Shown: in pieces, positions 32,087 to 39,138 of the stretch
How positions within the stretch are numbered: the first letter of the stretch is position 1
Layout: each line of letters starts with the position of its first letter
Assembly (NCBI GenBank): GCA_000621185.1
Contig: JHYZ01000012.1
Span: 203,085 to 267,084, forward strand
Source of the DNA: Franconibacter pulveris DSM 19144
Lineage (GTDB): Bacteria; Pseudomonadota; Gammaproteobacteria; Enterobacterales; Enterobacteriaceae
Length of the DNA stretch: 64,000 nucleotides
Direction of reading: 5' to 3'
Program-made: the position numbers and the translations under genes
The notes under the pieces: generated by a model
What the model saw: the letters and a program-made list of their open reading frames with translations, nothing else
Database searches by the model: none
Told to the model about the DNA's origin: nothing

Positions 32087-32153
32087 AAAAAAAAACCCGC
32101 CTGAGCAGGCGGGCAATATCAGGAATAACTCTAAACAAGAGAGGAAAACCGAC
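32087..32153 (-). ncRNA. Candidate small RNA (about 67 nt)
   Basis: A strong minus-strand intrinsic terminator (GCCCGCC/GGCGGG stem, nine T at 32087-32095) has no gene upstream on that strand. A promoter-like pair, TTGAAT (32182-32187) and TATGTT (32160-32165), spaced 16 bases, would start a transcript near 32153. The predicted RNA has a pyrimidine-rich 5' part containing CCTCTCTTG. Supported only by promoter and terminator patterns. Confidence 0.45.
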
Positions 32154-32187
32154 AAATTAAACATAGAGAGTTACGCCAGATATTCAA

Positions 32188-32814
32188 TACTTAACTCAAA
32201 TTAATGTGTCGAATATTAATTTAATTAACCATTTTTACATTTTATTGCTTTCTACTAATGCATTTCTACTCCTCAGGGAGTAGTTTTGCTGCTTCATGGC
32301 GTATCGCACCCGATCCTCTACAGCGCCAATCCCGCACCGTCATTTCTGGCTGGTTTGCCCGCAGGCGAAAACAGGCGGCGACCGGCAGATGGCGTAACGG
32401 GCAGGCAACGTCTGCTGTCAGGTGTATTTGCTGGTGGGCTACTCTTTTGTACCGCCTTTTATTTTTTTCTCTATTAATGCGCCGTTTAGGATATGTTGAA
32501 ATAAATGCATGCTAAAAAGGGTATTATCGGCGCGGGGATTTCGACGAAAATAAAAACGCCATCGCGAATGTGTTATTTTCATGCACGCCTTCATGCAAAA
32601 CCACACGTAAAACCCGCCACATTCACAATGAAACCTAAAATTTAGTAATCCATTGTTTTCGCTGAGTTAAAAAAAGAAAATGATTTAATCATCTTTGCCT
32701 GCCCGACCATTATCGCTATTTCTAAATAAACCCTAAACGGCCCCGCGGATTATTTACGGCTTCTGTTAAGCTATTAAATGGCTGTCCTTATAATCATCGC
32801 AAACCCAGAACGAG
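32188..32814. other. AT-rich intergenic region
   Basis: No reading frame with a ribosome site or recognisable product is visible. The plus-strand frames near 32258-32515 have unlikely composition. The right part contains a likely promoter for the VirK-like gene (TATAAT at about 32790). Confidence 0.5.
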
Positions 32815-33774
32815 ATGATTATTTTGACTGACAGCAACCTGCCTTTTGCCTGCGCGCCACAGCCGGGCGAGCACCTCATTACCGCACTCGTCACCGGGAA
32901 ATGTATCCCCGGCCCTGTATGGAGCAAATGGGATTACCGACTGAAATTCTTGCTTCGCTCCCTGCTCTTCTACCCCTCTACGCGCCGGATGCTTTCCGGC
33001 CTCGCGCAGCGGGCCGATTTTGGGCAACTGCTCCAGTCGCAAATTACGCTGCCTGGCAAAACACACCGTCTTTATCTTGTTCGCGGTTTGTCGGCGGGCC
33101 AGCGGGCTGATGCTATTGTCAGCCATTACCAGTTTCTCAGCACATTGCCGGCGTCTCTCGCCAGCGCGTTTACGGCAATGTCAGAGACACCGCTGCTACA
33201 ATTCCCGGGCAAAGAAGAAACCGCCTTCACTCTTGGCGCCTCCTGCGCCAGAAAGGCGGAGCGCGAAGGCGAATGCACGCTCTGGCTGCGCGATGCAAAC
33301 CAGACTCTGCTTGCCAGCCTGACGTTCAGCGTCACGCGTCGGCAAAAGCAGTGGCAGCTGGTTATCGGCGGCTTACAAGGGCCGCGCCGCAACGTTGCAC
33401 ATGAAATGATTAAACAAGCGACGCGCGCCTGCTATGGTTTGTTTCCTAAACGGCTGCTGCTGGAATTTCTCTGGCAACTGGCGGCGCTTACGGATATCCG
33501 CGCCATCTATGGCGTCAGCAACAACGGGCATGTGTTTCGCGCGCTGCGTTACCGGTTCAGCAAAGGCCGCCATTTCCATGCCAGCTACGACGAATTCTGG
33601 GAATCGGTGGAAGGCGTGCGTGAAGGCGCGTTTCGCTGGCGTCTGCCGCTGCAACTGGAGCGAAAAACGCTGGAGAGCATTCCCAGCAAAAAACGCGCGG
33701 AGTACCGTCGCCGCTTCCAGTTGCTGGATAGTATGAGCGCGCAGTTAAGCGCGCGGTTTGCTTCACGCGCCTGA
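32815..33774 (+). CDS. VirK/YbjX family protein (DUF535)
   Basis: A 319-aa protein of the DUF535 family that includes Salmonella VirK and E. coli YbjX. Conserved segments are KCIPGPVWSKWDYRLKFLLRSL near the N-terminus, GLQGPRR in the middle, YGVSNNGHVF, and the basic C-terminal PSKKRAEYRRRFQLLD. VirK is PhoP-regulated in Salmonella and linked to resistance to host peptides; its biochemical role is not known. I see no convincing PhoP box upstream. The start could also be the TTG at 32824. Confidence 0.87.
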   Translation: MIILTDSNLPFACAPQPGEHLITALVTGKCIPGPVWSKWDYRLKFLLRSLLFYPSTRRMLSGLAQRADFGQLLQSQITLPGKTHRLYLVRGLSAGQRADAIVSHYQFLSTLPASLASAFTAMSETPLLQFPGKEETAFTLGASCARKAEREGECTLWLRDANQTLLASLTFSVTRRQKQWQLVIGGLQGPRRNVAHEMIKQATRACYGLFPKRLLLEFLWQLAALTDIRAIYGVSNNGHVFRALRYRFSKGRHFHASYDEFWESVEGVREGAFRWRLPLQLERKTLESIPSKKRAEYRRRFQLLDSMSAQLSARFASRA

Positions 33775-33822
33775 TAACGACAAGGCGTTCTCCAGCTTTG
33801 TCCTTCAAGCAACGGGCCAGTT

Positions 33823-34722
33823 TCAACGGCCTGCTTCAGGCGGCGCGTCTTCCTGGGCGCTTTCATAAAGTAAATACTGACGTAACCATTTTCCCGCCAC
33901 CCCGGGCGGCGTTCGCTTGTTCCATAACAGGTCAATGGATAACGCCCGCGGCCAGCCTGGCACCGGCAGCGTTACCAGGCTACCAGGCGCGGCGAATTCC
34001 GCCACCAGCGCGCAGGGCAAGGTGCACCAGCCAAAGCCTTGTACCGCCATGCTGAGCAGCATCAGATAGTTTGGCGCCGACCATACCGGCCCGCGGCAAA
34101 GGTTGTCAGGCCTTTCGAGATAGGTATTCAGCTGCAGTTCGCGCCAGGCATGAAGTTCATCAAAGGTAATTTGCCTGCGCTGCGCCAGCGGATGGCGCGC
34201 AGCGACATAGATAGCCATATGGGTCTGGCGCGGCAGGCGGCTAAAGCCGATGTCGACCGGATAACTCTCCCTTGCCTCAATTAAGCCTGTTTGCGCGCGC
34301 CCTTTCTGCAGCAGATCGATAACGTCCTCATCTTCCCCAATCAGACACTCGAATTCGGTATGGGGAAAGGCGCTGTCGAAACGGGCGAGTAAGTTTTCCA
34401 GTACTTTTGGATCGAGGGTGTCGGAAAGCACGAACGACAGGCGCGGTTCCGTCTCGCCGGCTAAGGAGATAGCCAGCTCGTCCAGCCTTTCGCTGGCGGC
34501 AAGAATCGCCTGAACGTAGCCAAATACCTGATGGCCCTGCTCGGTCAGCACCGGTTGCCTGGCAGAACGGTCAAACAGCGTCACGCCAAGGTCTGCCTCC
34601 AGATTGGCGATGGCTGTACTGATAGTGGACTGACTTTTACGCAGCCTTCGCGCCGCCGCAGAAAACGACCCGGCGGCAACCGTTTCTACAAAGGCGGTCA
34701 GGGCTTCAGGGGAGTAACGCAT
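33823..34722 (-). CDS. LysR-type regulator beside a PACE efflux gene
   Basis: A 299-aa LysR regulator. The N-terminal winged helix (LTAFVETVAAGSFSAAARRLRKSQSTISTAIANLE) and the C-terminal periplasmic-binding-like effector domain are intact. It is divergent from the PACE transporter gene with about 100 bases between, the common arrangement in which the LysR protein controls the transporter. The intergenic DNA is A/T-rich with TCATCATC-type short repeats that may hold the operator. Confidence 0.9.
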   Translation of the reverse strand: MRYSPEALTAFVETVAAGSFSAAARRLRKSQSTISTAIANLEADLGVTLFDRSARQPVLTEQGHQVFGYVQAILAASERLDELAISLAGETEPRLSFVLSDTLDPKVLENLLARFDSAFPHTEFECLIGEDEDVIDLLQKGRAQTGLIEARESYPVDIGFSRLPRQTHMAIYVAARHPLAQRRQITFDELHAWRELQLNTYLERPDNLCRGPVWSAPNYLMLLSMAVQGFGWCTLPCALVAEFAAPGSLVTLPVPGWPRALSIDLLWNKRTPPGVAGKWLRQYLLYESAQEDAPPEAGR

Positions 34723-34823
34723 GAAGTATCGCTTTTATCGATGGATCCTATCTTTAAGTTATCATCATCATCGATAAAATCGGAAACCTTGTTGATTAAT
34801 CCCGCACGAAAAGGCGAACGAAA

Positions 34824-35291
34824 ATGCAAACTTCCGAACCCGAAAAACGCACCCTTGCGGAGCGCGTATTCCATGCCGTCTGCTTTGAAGGCATCGCCAC
34901 CATCATACTTGCGCCCACCGCCGCCTGGCTGATGGGACGCAAGGTTATGGAAATGGGCGGGCTGACCGTTTTGCTGGCTACCGCCGCCATGATCTGGAAC
35001 GTTATTTACAACGCGATATTCGACAGACTCTGGCCGGCGCACCGGGTCGCCCGCACGGCAAAAGTGCGCGCGCTGCATGCGGCAGGCTTTGAGTGCGGGT
35101 TTATCGTAATTGGCGTATCCATCGCCGCCGGTTTCCTGGGTATTTCCCTGACAGAAGCGTTCCTGCTGGAGATAGGTTTCATTCTCTTCTTCCTGCCCTA
35201 TACCATGCTTTATAACTGGGTATACGACATCCTGCGGGCGCGGCTGATGCAACGTCGCAGAAACAGAAGCCGCAAAGACGCGACCGCATGA
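34824..35291 (+). CDS. PACE-family multidrug efflux protein (AceI-like)
   Basis: A 155-aa inner-membrane protein with four helices formed by two tandem bacterial transmembrane-pair (BTP) domains, about residues 15-70 and 85-140. The key membrane-embedded glutamate of helix 1 is present (Glu22 in CFEGIAT), equivalent to Glu15 of Acinetobacter AceI, which binds protons and chlorhexidine. The paired motifs WNVIYNAIFDR and YNWVYDILRARL close each half. Likely substrates are biocides or short-chain diamines. Its stop overlaps a possible small ORF (ATGA). Confidence 0.92.
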   Translation: MQTSEPEKRTLAERVFHAVCFEGIATIILAPTAAWLMGRKVMEMGGLTVLLATAAMIWNVIYNAIFDRLWPAHRVARTAKVRALHAAGFECGFIVIGVSIAAGFLGISLTEAFLLEIGFILFFLPYTMLYNWVYDILRARLMQRRRNRSRKDATA

Positions 35292-35455
35292 ACGAAAATG
35301 AAGCGCAGAACCATCCTTTTTATTCACCGCAATCGTCCTTTGCAATCAGAACACAGCAGGTGAAAGGCAACAAAGTGAGCGACGTAAAGACAAGGATGTC
35401 AACCGGCGCCCAGGCTCCCCGCACAATCATTTCACTTATTTCACAGCCGGATTAA
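35288..35455 (+). CDS. Possible 55-aa ORF coupled to the PACE gene
   Basis: The PACE stop codon is embedded in ATGA, which opens a 55-codon frame (MNENEAQNHPFY...). The product is polar and has no recognised family. There is no separate ribosome site, so expression would depend on translational coupling. It may be chance, but no other gene occupies 35292-35627. Confidence 0.3.
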   Translation: MNENEAQNHPFYSPQSSFAIRTQQVKGNKVSDVKTRMSTGAQAPRTIISLISQPD

Positions 35456-35627
35456 TGAAAAGACTGCCGTTTCATTCAGGCGAAGGGTAAGTGCAGGATA
35501 AACAAGTACTGCGCAATGAGAGCGTTTCCTCTGCTTCATTTAAATGCAACGCGGATCCTGTTTAAGACTTACTGATATTGCCTCTGACATTGAAAGGTTT
35601 AGTATGTCTAAAAAACAGGAGGCAGTG

Positions 35628-35972
35628 ATGAAAAATGTAATTATTAGTATGATTGCAAAGATCTCCAAAATGGATGCGGAAGCCAAATTACTCACAGCAC
35701 AAGTTGAAGCTCAATCCCTGCTCCTCAGCGCCATGCTTTTAACGTTGGGAAAACAGGGCGGCACCGACGAGATGATTGAAAGCGTAAAAAAAGCAATTAA
35801 CGCAGCCCTGGACTCCTCAGACAGCCCCCTTAAAACAGACGCAGAACTCCTGCTCACCCAGTTTAATGAATTGCTTTCCATAACCACACTGCTGGATACA
35901 AAAGACCCCGAAATAAACCTTGAAGCGCTGCAAGAAATTCCTTCCTTACCGGGTGACAATAAAAGCTCTTAA
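35628..35972 (+). CDS. iraP: Anti-adaptor IraP
   Basis: A 114-aa protein resembling E. coli IraP (86 aa), which binds the adaptor RssB and blocks delivery of RpoS to ClpXP. The N-terminal coiled-coil motif MKNVIISMIAKISKMDAEAK with LTAQVEAQSLLLSAML matches the IraP pattern; the C-terminus is about 28 residues longer. AGGAGG sits five bases before the ATG at 35628, which decides the start over upstream in-frame ATGs. E. coli iraP is ppGpp/phosphate-controlled and Salmonella iraP is PhoP-controlled; I see no clear PhoP box here. Confidence 0.8.
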   Translation: MKNVIISMIAKISKMDAEAKLLTAQVEAQSLLLSAMLLTLGKQGGTDEMIESVKKAINAALDSSDSPLKTDAELLLTQFNELLSITTLLDTKDPEINLEALQEIPSLPGDNKSS

Positions 35973-36145
35973 ATAACTCGCCATGCCTTTAAATTACCTC
36001 TGCTGATTTATGCCTGATGTTTTATCGCTAAGCACGCTTGCTTATACTTACGCTTACAGCTAACACTCATCTCAGGGGCGCTCATAATTATGCCTGATGA
36101 TGCATATTATCCTGCTGCCGTTAACGTTATGTCTGGAGGAACGGG

Positions 36146-36496
36146 ATGCTGTGGCTTATCACAAAATATGCAATTACGGCAGGGCTTGTGGTTTTAATCT
36201 CTGAGGTTGCTAAACGCAGCGATCGCCTCGGCGGCCTCATCGCTGCGCTGCCGCTGGTCACGGTTCTGGTCCTTGTCTGGATGAAATTTGAAGGACAAAG
36301 CCAGCTAAAAATTGCCAACCATGCCTGGTACACGTTCTGGTATGTGGTGCCCACCCTACCCATGTTTATTCTGTTTCCTTTTCTTTACCAGCGGCTTGGG
36401 TTTTGGCTTACCCTGGCGGCCAGTTGCGCGACGACCATGCTGGTATTTACCGGTTGGGCGGCCTTGCTGAAAAGGTTTGGCATACACTTGCTATAA
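36146..36496 (+). CDS. DUF3147 family membrane protein
   Basis: A 116-aa inner-membrane protein with four hydrophobic helices (about 3-20, 28-48, 62-85 and 92-112). The conserved DUF3147 segment SDRLGGLIAALPLVTVLVLVWM is clear. Function unknown. TGGAGGAA lies seven bases before the ATG. Confidence 0.85.
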   Translation: MLWLITKYAITAGLVVLISEVAKRSDRLGGLIAALPLVTVLVLVWMKFEGQSQLKIANHAWYTFWYVVPTLPMFILFPFLYQRLGFWLTLAASCATTMLVFTGWAALLKRFGIHLL

Positions 36497-36558
36497 GCGC
36501 TGAGTTTTTTTGCCTCTATTGATTGGAAACATACGAACTTATTTATCGTGACGGTCAT

Positions 36559-36581
36559 AAAAAAACCGCCCGTAGGCGGTT
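36559..36581 (-). terminator. Terminator of the DUF4282 gene
   Basis: On the minus strand an ACCGCC/GGCGGT stem is followed by seven T. Confidence 0.85.
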
Positions 36582-36585
36582 GGTA

Positions 36586-36822
36586 TCATTTTTTTTCCAG
36601 AGATTCTGCTATCCGTCGCAAGTACTCATTGTTTTTAAATGTCACCATGATGCACTCAAAAAAGATACGGGCGAAGACAGCCATAATCAGCAACATGATA
36701 CCGGCGGCGTTAAATCCACGAGTAAAAAAGGTTAATACCGCTGCAATAACTAAGAATGCAAGCGTGATTATGTAAAGCGCGCTGATAATTCTTGGGGTTA
36801 TTAACTTATCAAAACTAAACAC
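36586..36822 (-). CDS. DUF4282-like small membrane protein
   Basis: A 78-aa protein with two helices (about 12-33 and 37-58) and a charged tail (NNEYLRRIAESLEKK). The pattern FFxRxxxE at the end of helix 2 (ARIFFECIMVTFKNNEYL) is typical of DUF4282. It starts with GTG, preceded by AGGA. A terminator directly follows the stop. No defined function. Confidence 0.75.
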   Translation of the reverse strand: MFSFDKLITPRIISALYIITLAFLVIAAVLTFFTRGFNAAGIMLLIMAVFARIFFECIMVTFKNNEYLRRIAESLEKK

Positions 36823-37205
36823 TCTGAAATCATCCTGATTTTAAAAAGAAAACATCGTATTGCTTCACGCCTGATCCTACAACCCTCAATTCCGGGGATT
36901 CACAAACGCGGAATAATATGTTTTGCCCGGTCTTATTATCCATGCGTGGAAAAAATATAAATGCGCACAACACGTTGATACAAAAGCCTCCTAAAATAAA
37001 TGTCCTGCGCTGAAGTAGCGTATAAGCCTGACCGGAAACCCTTTTTTATGACAAATAATGGCTCCAGGCCTGTTCTGGCGTTCCGCCAGCGGCCCAACAA
37101 AAGGGCTAATTTTCGATAATTAATGCACCGTATGATACCGGCTTGCCGACGGCACTGACTCAGCCTTAGCGCGTGATGAGAGTGGCAGGCAAGCAACACG
37201 GTCAT
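36823..37205. other. Intergenic region, no gene seen
   Basis: AT-rich then mixed-composition DNA with short broken frames only. A 103-codon minus frame (36936-37247) overlaps the leader-RNA copy and has no ribosome site, so it is not called. Confidence 0.5.
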
Positions 37206-37362
37206 AAAAAAAAGCCAGCCCGTTGAGAGCTGGCGATTAACACACATGCAGCTTTATTCCGTGCCGGAAACCATTCGATAGACCACAGCTGGTTGTAGTG
37301 GTCCGCATGCAACAGGAGACAAACTCCTGCCGATGCGTTCTGATACACGGGTTTTACCAGAT
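37206..37362 (-). ncRNA. Phage late-leader-type RNA, solo copy outside the prophage
   Basis: A transcription unit of about 157 nt, homologous to the one at 63646-63803. Shared blocks include CTGGTAAA-CCCGTGTATC, AATGGTTTCCGGCACGGAA, and GCATGTGTGTTAATCGCCAG, followed by a GCCAGCTC/GGGCTGGC terminator with eight T (37206-37213). An extra hairpin, CAGGAG/CTCCTG, lies in the middle. The start is inferred from the promoter at 37368-37396. It is probably a remnant of an older prophage. Confidence 0.65.
37237..37308 (-). CDS. 23-codon ORF inside the solo leader RNA
   Basis: It encodes MRTTTTSCGLSNGFRHG... and ends KLHVC. Start, stop and both ends of the peptide (MRTT and LHVC) match the 23-codon ORF in the prophage copy, while the middle is frameshifted by two compensating indels. 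There is no good ribosome site at normal spacing. Confidence 0.3.
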   Translation of the reverse strand: MRTTTTSCGLSNGFRHGIKLHVC

Positions 37363-37367
37363 TGCAG

Positions 37368-37396
37368 AATTATTAGCCTGATTTGGCTAATGTCAA
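37368..37396 (-). promoter_or_regulatory. Promoter of the solo leader RNA
   Basis: TTGACA (37391-37396) and TAATAATT (37368-37375) are 15 bases apart, or 17 to ATAATT, with an internal TTAGCC/GGCTAA dyad in the spacer. The same layout occurs at 63808-63836. Confidence 0.65.
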
Positions 37397-37512
37397 TCCT
37401 CAGCAACGGCGAAAAAGCATCCTGGTGACGATTCGTTTATAAAGTATGCCCGCCTGCGGTCAACGATAAACGAAGGGGCAACGCCATCCCCGGCCCTTTT
37501 TCGAATGCAAAT

Positions 37513-37559
37513 AAAACGGGAGCGCGATGGCTCCCGTTCTTCGTTAACCCGCCAGGCGG
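37513..37559. repeat. 47-bp direct repeat, copy 1 (icd 3' UTR terminator)
   Basis: Identical over 47 bases to 38552-38598. It contains an ACGGGAGC/GCTCCCGT hairpin. In copy 2 it directly follows the icd stop codon; here the icd sequence is missing, so this copy marks an old junction. Confidence 0.85.
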
Positions 37560-37648
37560 TGGAATAATCAGTTGCTATAAAGCCCCAGAGGGAAACAGCG
37601 TTTAATTTGAGATTCAGTTCTGAAAATAACAGGTCCGCCGCCAGCGTA

Positions 37649-38089
37649 TTACAACGTCATTCGATACCGAACAACATCATCAGTTGCAGCAACCTTGTCA
37701 TATAACTTACGGGACGGATTACCGGAACGGGTAAACCAGTAGACTTTCGCCCAGCCTTCACTGATGGCTTCATTACGAAGATGTTCAAGCACAGCCTTGC
37801 CAATCCCCTTCCCGCGTAAACCATCCATGACAAAAAAATCCTCAAGGTAGCAAACCGGCTTATTGTAGTAGGTGCCTTCATGTAACACACACATAGCAAA
37901 ACCAACAACATTTCCATCGAACTCAGCAAGACGACAAAGAACAGGCGATGCCGGGTCAAGAGCGCGCTTCCATGTATGTTGCGTAATATCTTCGCTAACG
38001 GAGCCACTACTGATACTGCTATAGCTATTCCAGAGAACCAGCCATGCATCGAAATCGCAGGCCTGCGCTTTACGGACCACAATGCTCAT
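37649..38089 (-). CDS. GNAT-family N-acetyltransferase
   Basis: A 146-aa acetyltransferase. The acetyl-CoA-binding motif A is present as RGKGIGKAVLEHL near residue 90 (R/Q-x-x-G-x-G/A pattern), preceded by LEDFFVMDGL. Motif B (WAKVYWFTRSGNPSRKLYDKV) follows. The substrate is unknown; the close pattern NPSRKLYDK is common to small-molecule or toxin-type GNATs. It lies between the two 47-bp repeats, so it may have arrived with an earlier integrative element. Confidence 0.85.
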   Translation of the reverse strand: MSIVVRKAQACDFDAWLVLWNSYSSISSGSVSEDITQHTWKRALDPASPVLCRLAEFDGNVVGFAMCVLHEGTYYNKPVCYLEDFFVMDGLRGKGIGKAVLEHLRNEAISEGWAKVYWFTRSGNPSRKLYDKVAATDDVVRYRMTL

Positions 38090-38551
38090 GTTTTATCTAT
38101 GCCCAGAAAAAATTCAGAATAAAAATATACTCCGCACCCAGCCTCTGATAAACCAACCAGATTAGGGGATGGCTCCGCATTAAGAGCATCATCCAGCGCA
38201 AGCAGCAATTTTTGTAAGGGTCATCCTCAGCACGGCAAAGTAAATGAACATGATGGTCTGGGCATTAAGCTCAACAATTTCTCTGCCGGGCTGCTCACTT
38301 GAGATTCGTATTTGCCTGGAAACTTCACGGCTAACCTTGTTACGCAAAAGGCGAAATCGGCGCCTGTGTGTCCATACGATATGATATTAAAAACATCAAA
38401 GCACATGAGATGTTTTCTGGAATCTACGTATGGTTAAACCCTTATCAGTTATAGAAATAACGAATGCAGATTTTCCTGTGCGTAGCATTGTTGGCAGAGC
38501 CAACCTGTTGCTGACCACCTAAACAGGAGGTGCTGTTTTAGATGTATAAAA
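38090..38551. other. Degenerate DNA between the GNAT gene and the icd remnant
   Basis: AT-rich sequence with no gene called. A 30-codon plus-strand frame beginning at 38430 is present but unsupported. Probably the rest of a decayed element. Confidence 0.5.
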
Positions 38552-38598
38552 AAAACGGGAGCGCGATGGCTCCCGTTCTTCGTTAACCCGCCAGGCGG
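38552..38598. repeat. 47-bp direct repeat, copy 2 (icd 3' UTR terminator)
   Basis: Identical to 37513-37559 and directly abutting the icd stop codon on the minus strand. It is the native-type context for the repeat. Confidence 0.88.
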
Positions 38599-38599
38599 A

Positions 38600-38765
38600 T
38601 TACATGTTCGCGATGATCGCGTCGCCAAACTCTGAACATTTCAGCAGCTTAGCGCCTTCCATCAGACGCTCGAAGTCATAGGTCACGGTCTTGTTGTTGA
38701 TAGCGCCTTCCATACCTTTCACGATAAGGTCAGCCGCTTCGAACCATTCCATATGACGCAGCAGT
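38600..38765 (-). pseudogene. icd: 3' remnant of icd = prophage attachment-site duplication
   Basis: The minus strand encodes the last 54 residues of isocitrate dehydrogenase in frame to its stop ([17 protein letters not shown]... through [11 protein letters not shown]). Similarity to icd stops abruptly at about 38765. Phage 21 and e14 carry about 165 bp of the icd 3' end in attP; on insertion they restore a full icd at one end and leave this kind of remnant at the other. The size agrees. The complete gene should lie right of the window, at the far end of the prophage. Confidence 0.9.
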
Positions 38766-39045
38766 AGTTCATAGGAAACTGTATTGCTCGTTGATATAAA
38801 AAGATATTCTTTAAAAAATTTTAATTTAGCTCACCCTTTCATCGATATCTTAAGTCACTGATTTCTCGTAACCTCTTCTGTGTTTTGATAACCGTTTTTC
38901 GGCTCTTTCCAGACGTAGCAATGATGGTAAAAACCCTGTCGTTTTGTCCTCCAAAGGACGCGCGCGAGACCCACGATTTAGAAGAACGTAGGTCTATTTT
39001 TAACGTACTGTAACTACACTGTTTTTCCGCGTTCGCTTCGATCAC

Positions 39046-39129
39046 TGTGTCGCTAATTGTCGTTATTTGTCTTTCCGGATCCGTTCGCGGCGGCCGGTCA
39101 CGACACATTTACGACACAAAAGCGACACA
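39046..39129. repeat. Array of phased CGACACA repeats near the att site
   Basis: CGACACA occurs at 39101, 39112 and 39123, an exact 11-base period. In the opposite orientation TGTGTCG (39046), ATTGTCG (39056) and TTTGTCT (39066) follow at a 10-base period. Helically phased direct repeats next to an att junction resemble integrase arm-type or Xis sites. The rest of 38766-39138 shows no gene. Confidence 0.55.
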
Positions 39130-39138
39130 GCCTTTTCC

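Noticed and set aside
32258..32515. 85-codon plus frame in the AT-rich gap
   Set aside because: Improbable composition (Trp/Arg/Ser-rich), no ribosome site.
32750..32815. PhoP box before the VirK-like gene
   Set aside because: TGTTAA and TAAATG half-sites do not fit the direct-repeat consensus (T/G)GTTTA-N5-(T/G)GTTTA.
36936..37247. 103-codon minus frame
   Set aside because: Overlaps the leader-RNA terminator and promoter-distal part; no ribosome site.
38766..39138. Integrase gene next to the att site
   Set aside because: No frame of suitable size or tyrosine-recombinase motif (R..HxxR..Y) in this interval; it is expected at the other prophage end.
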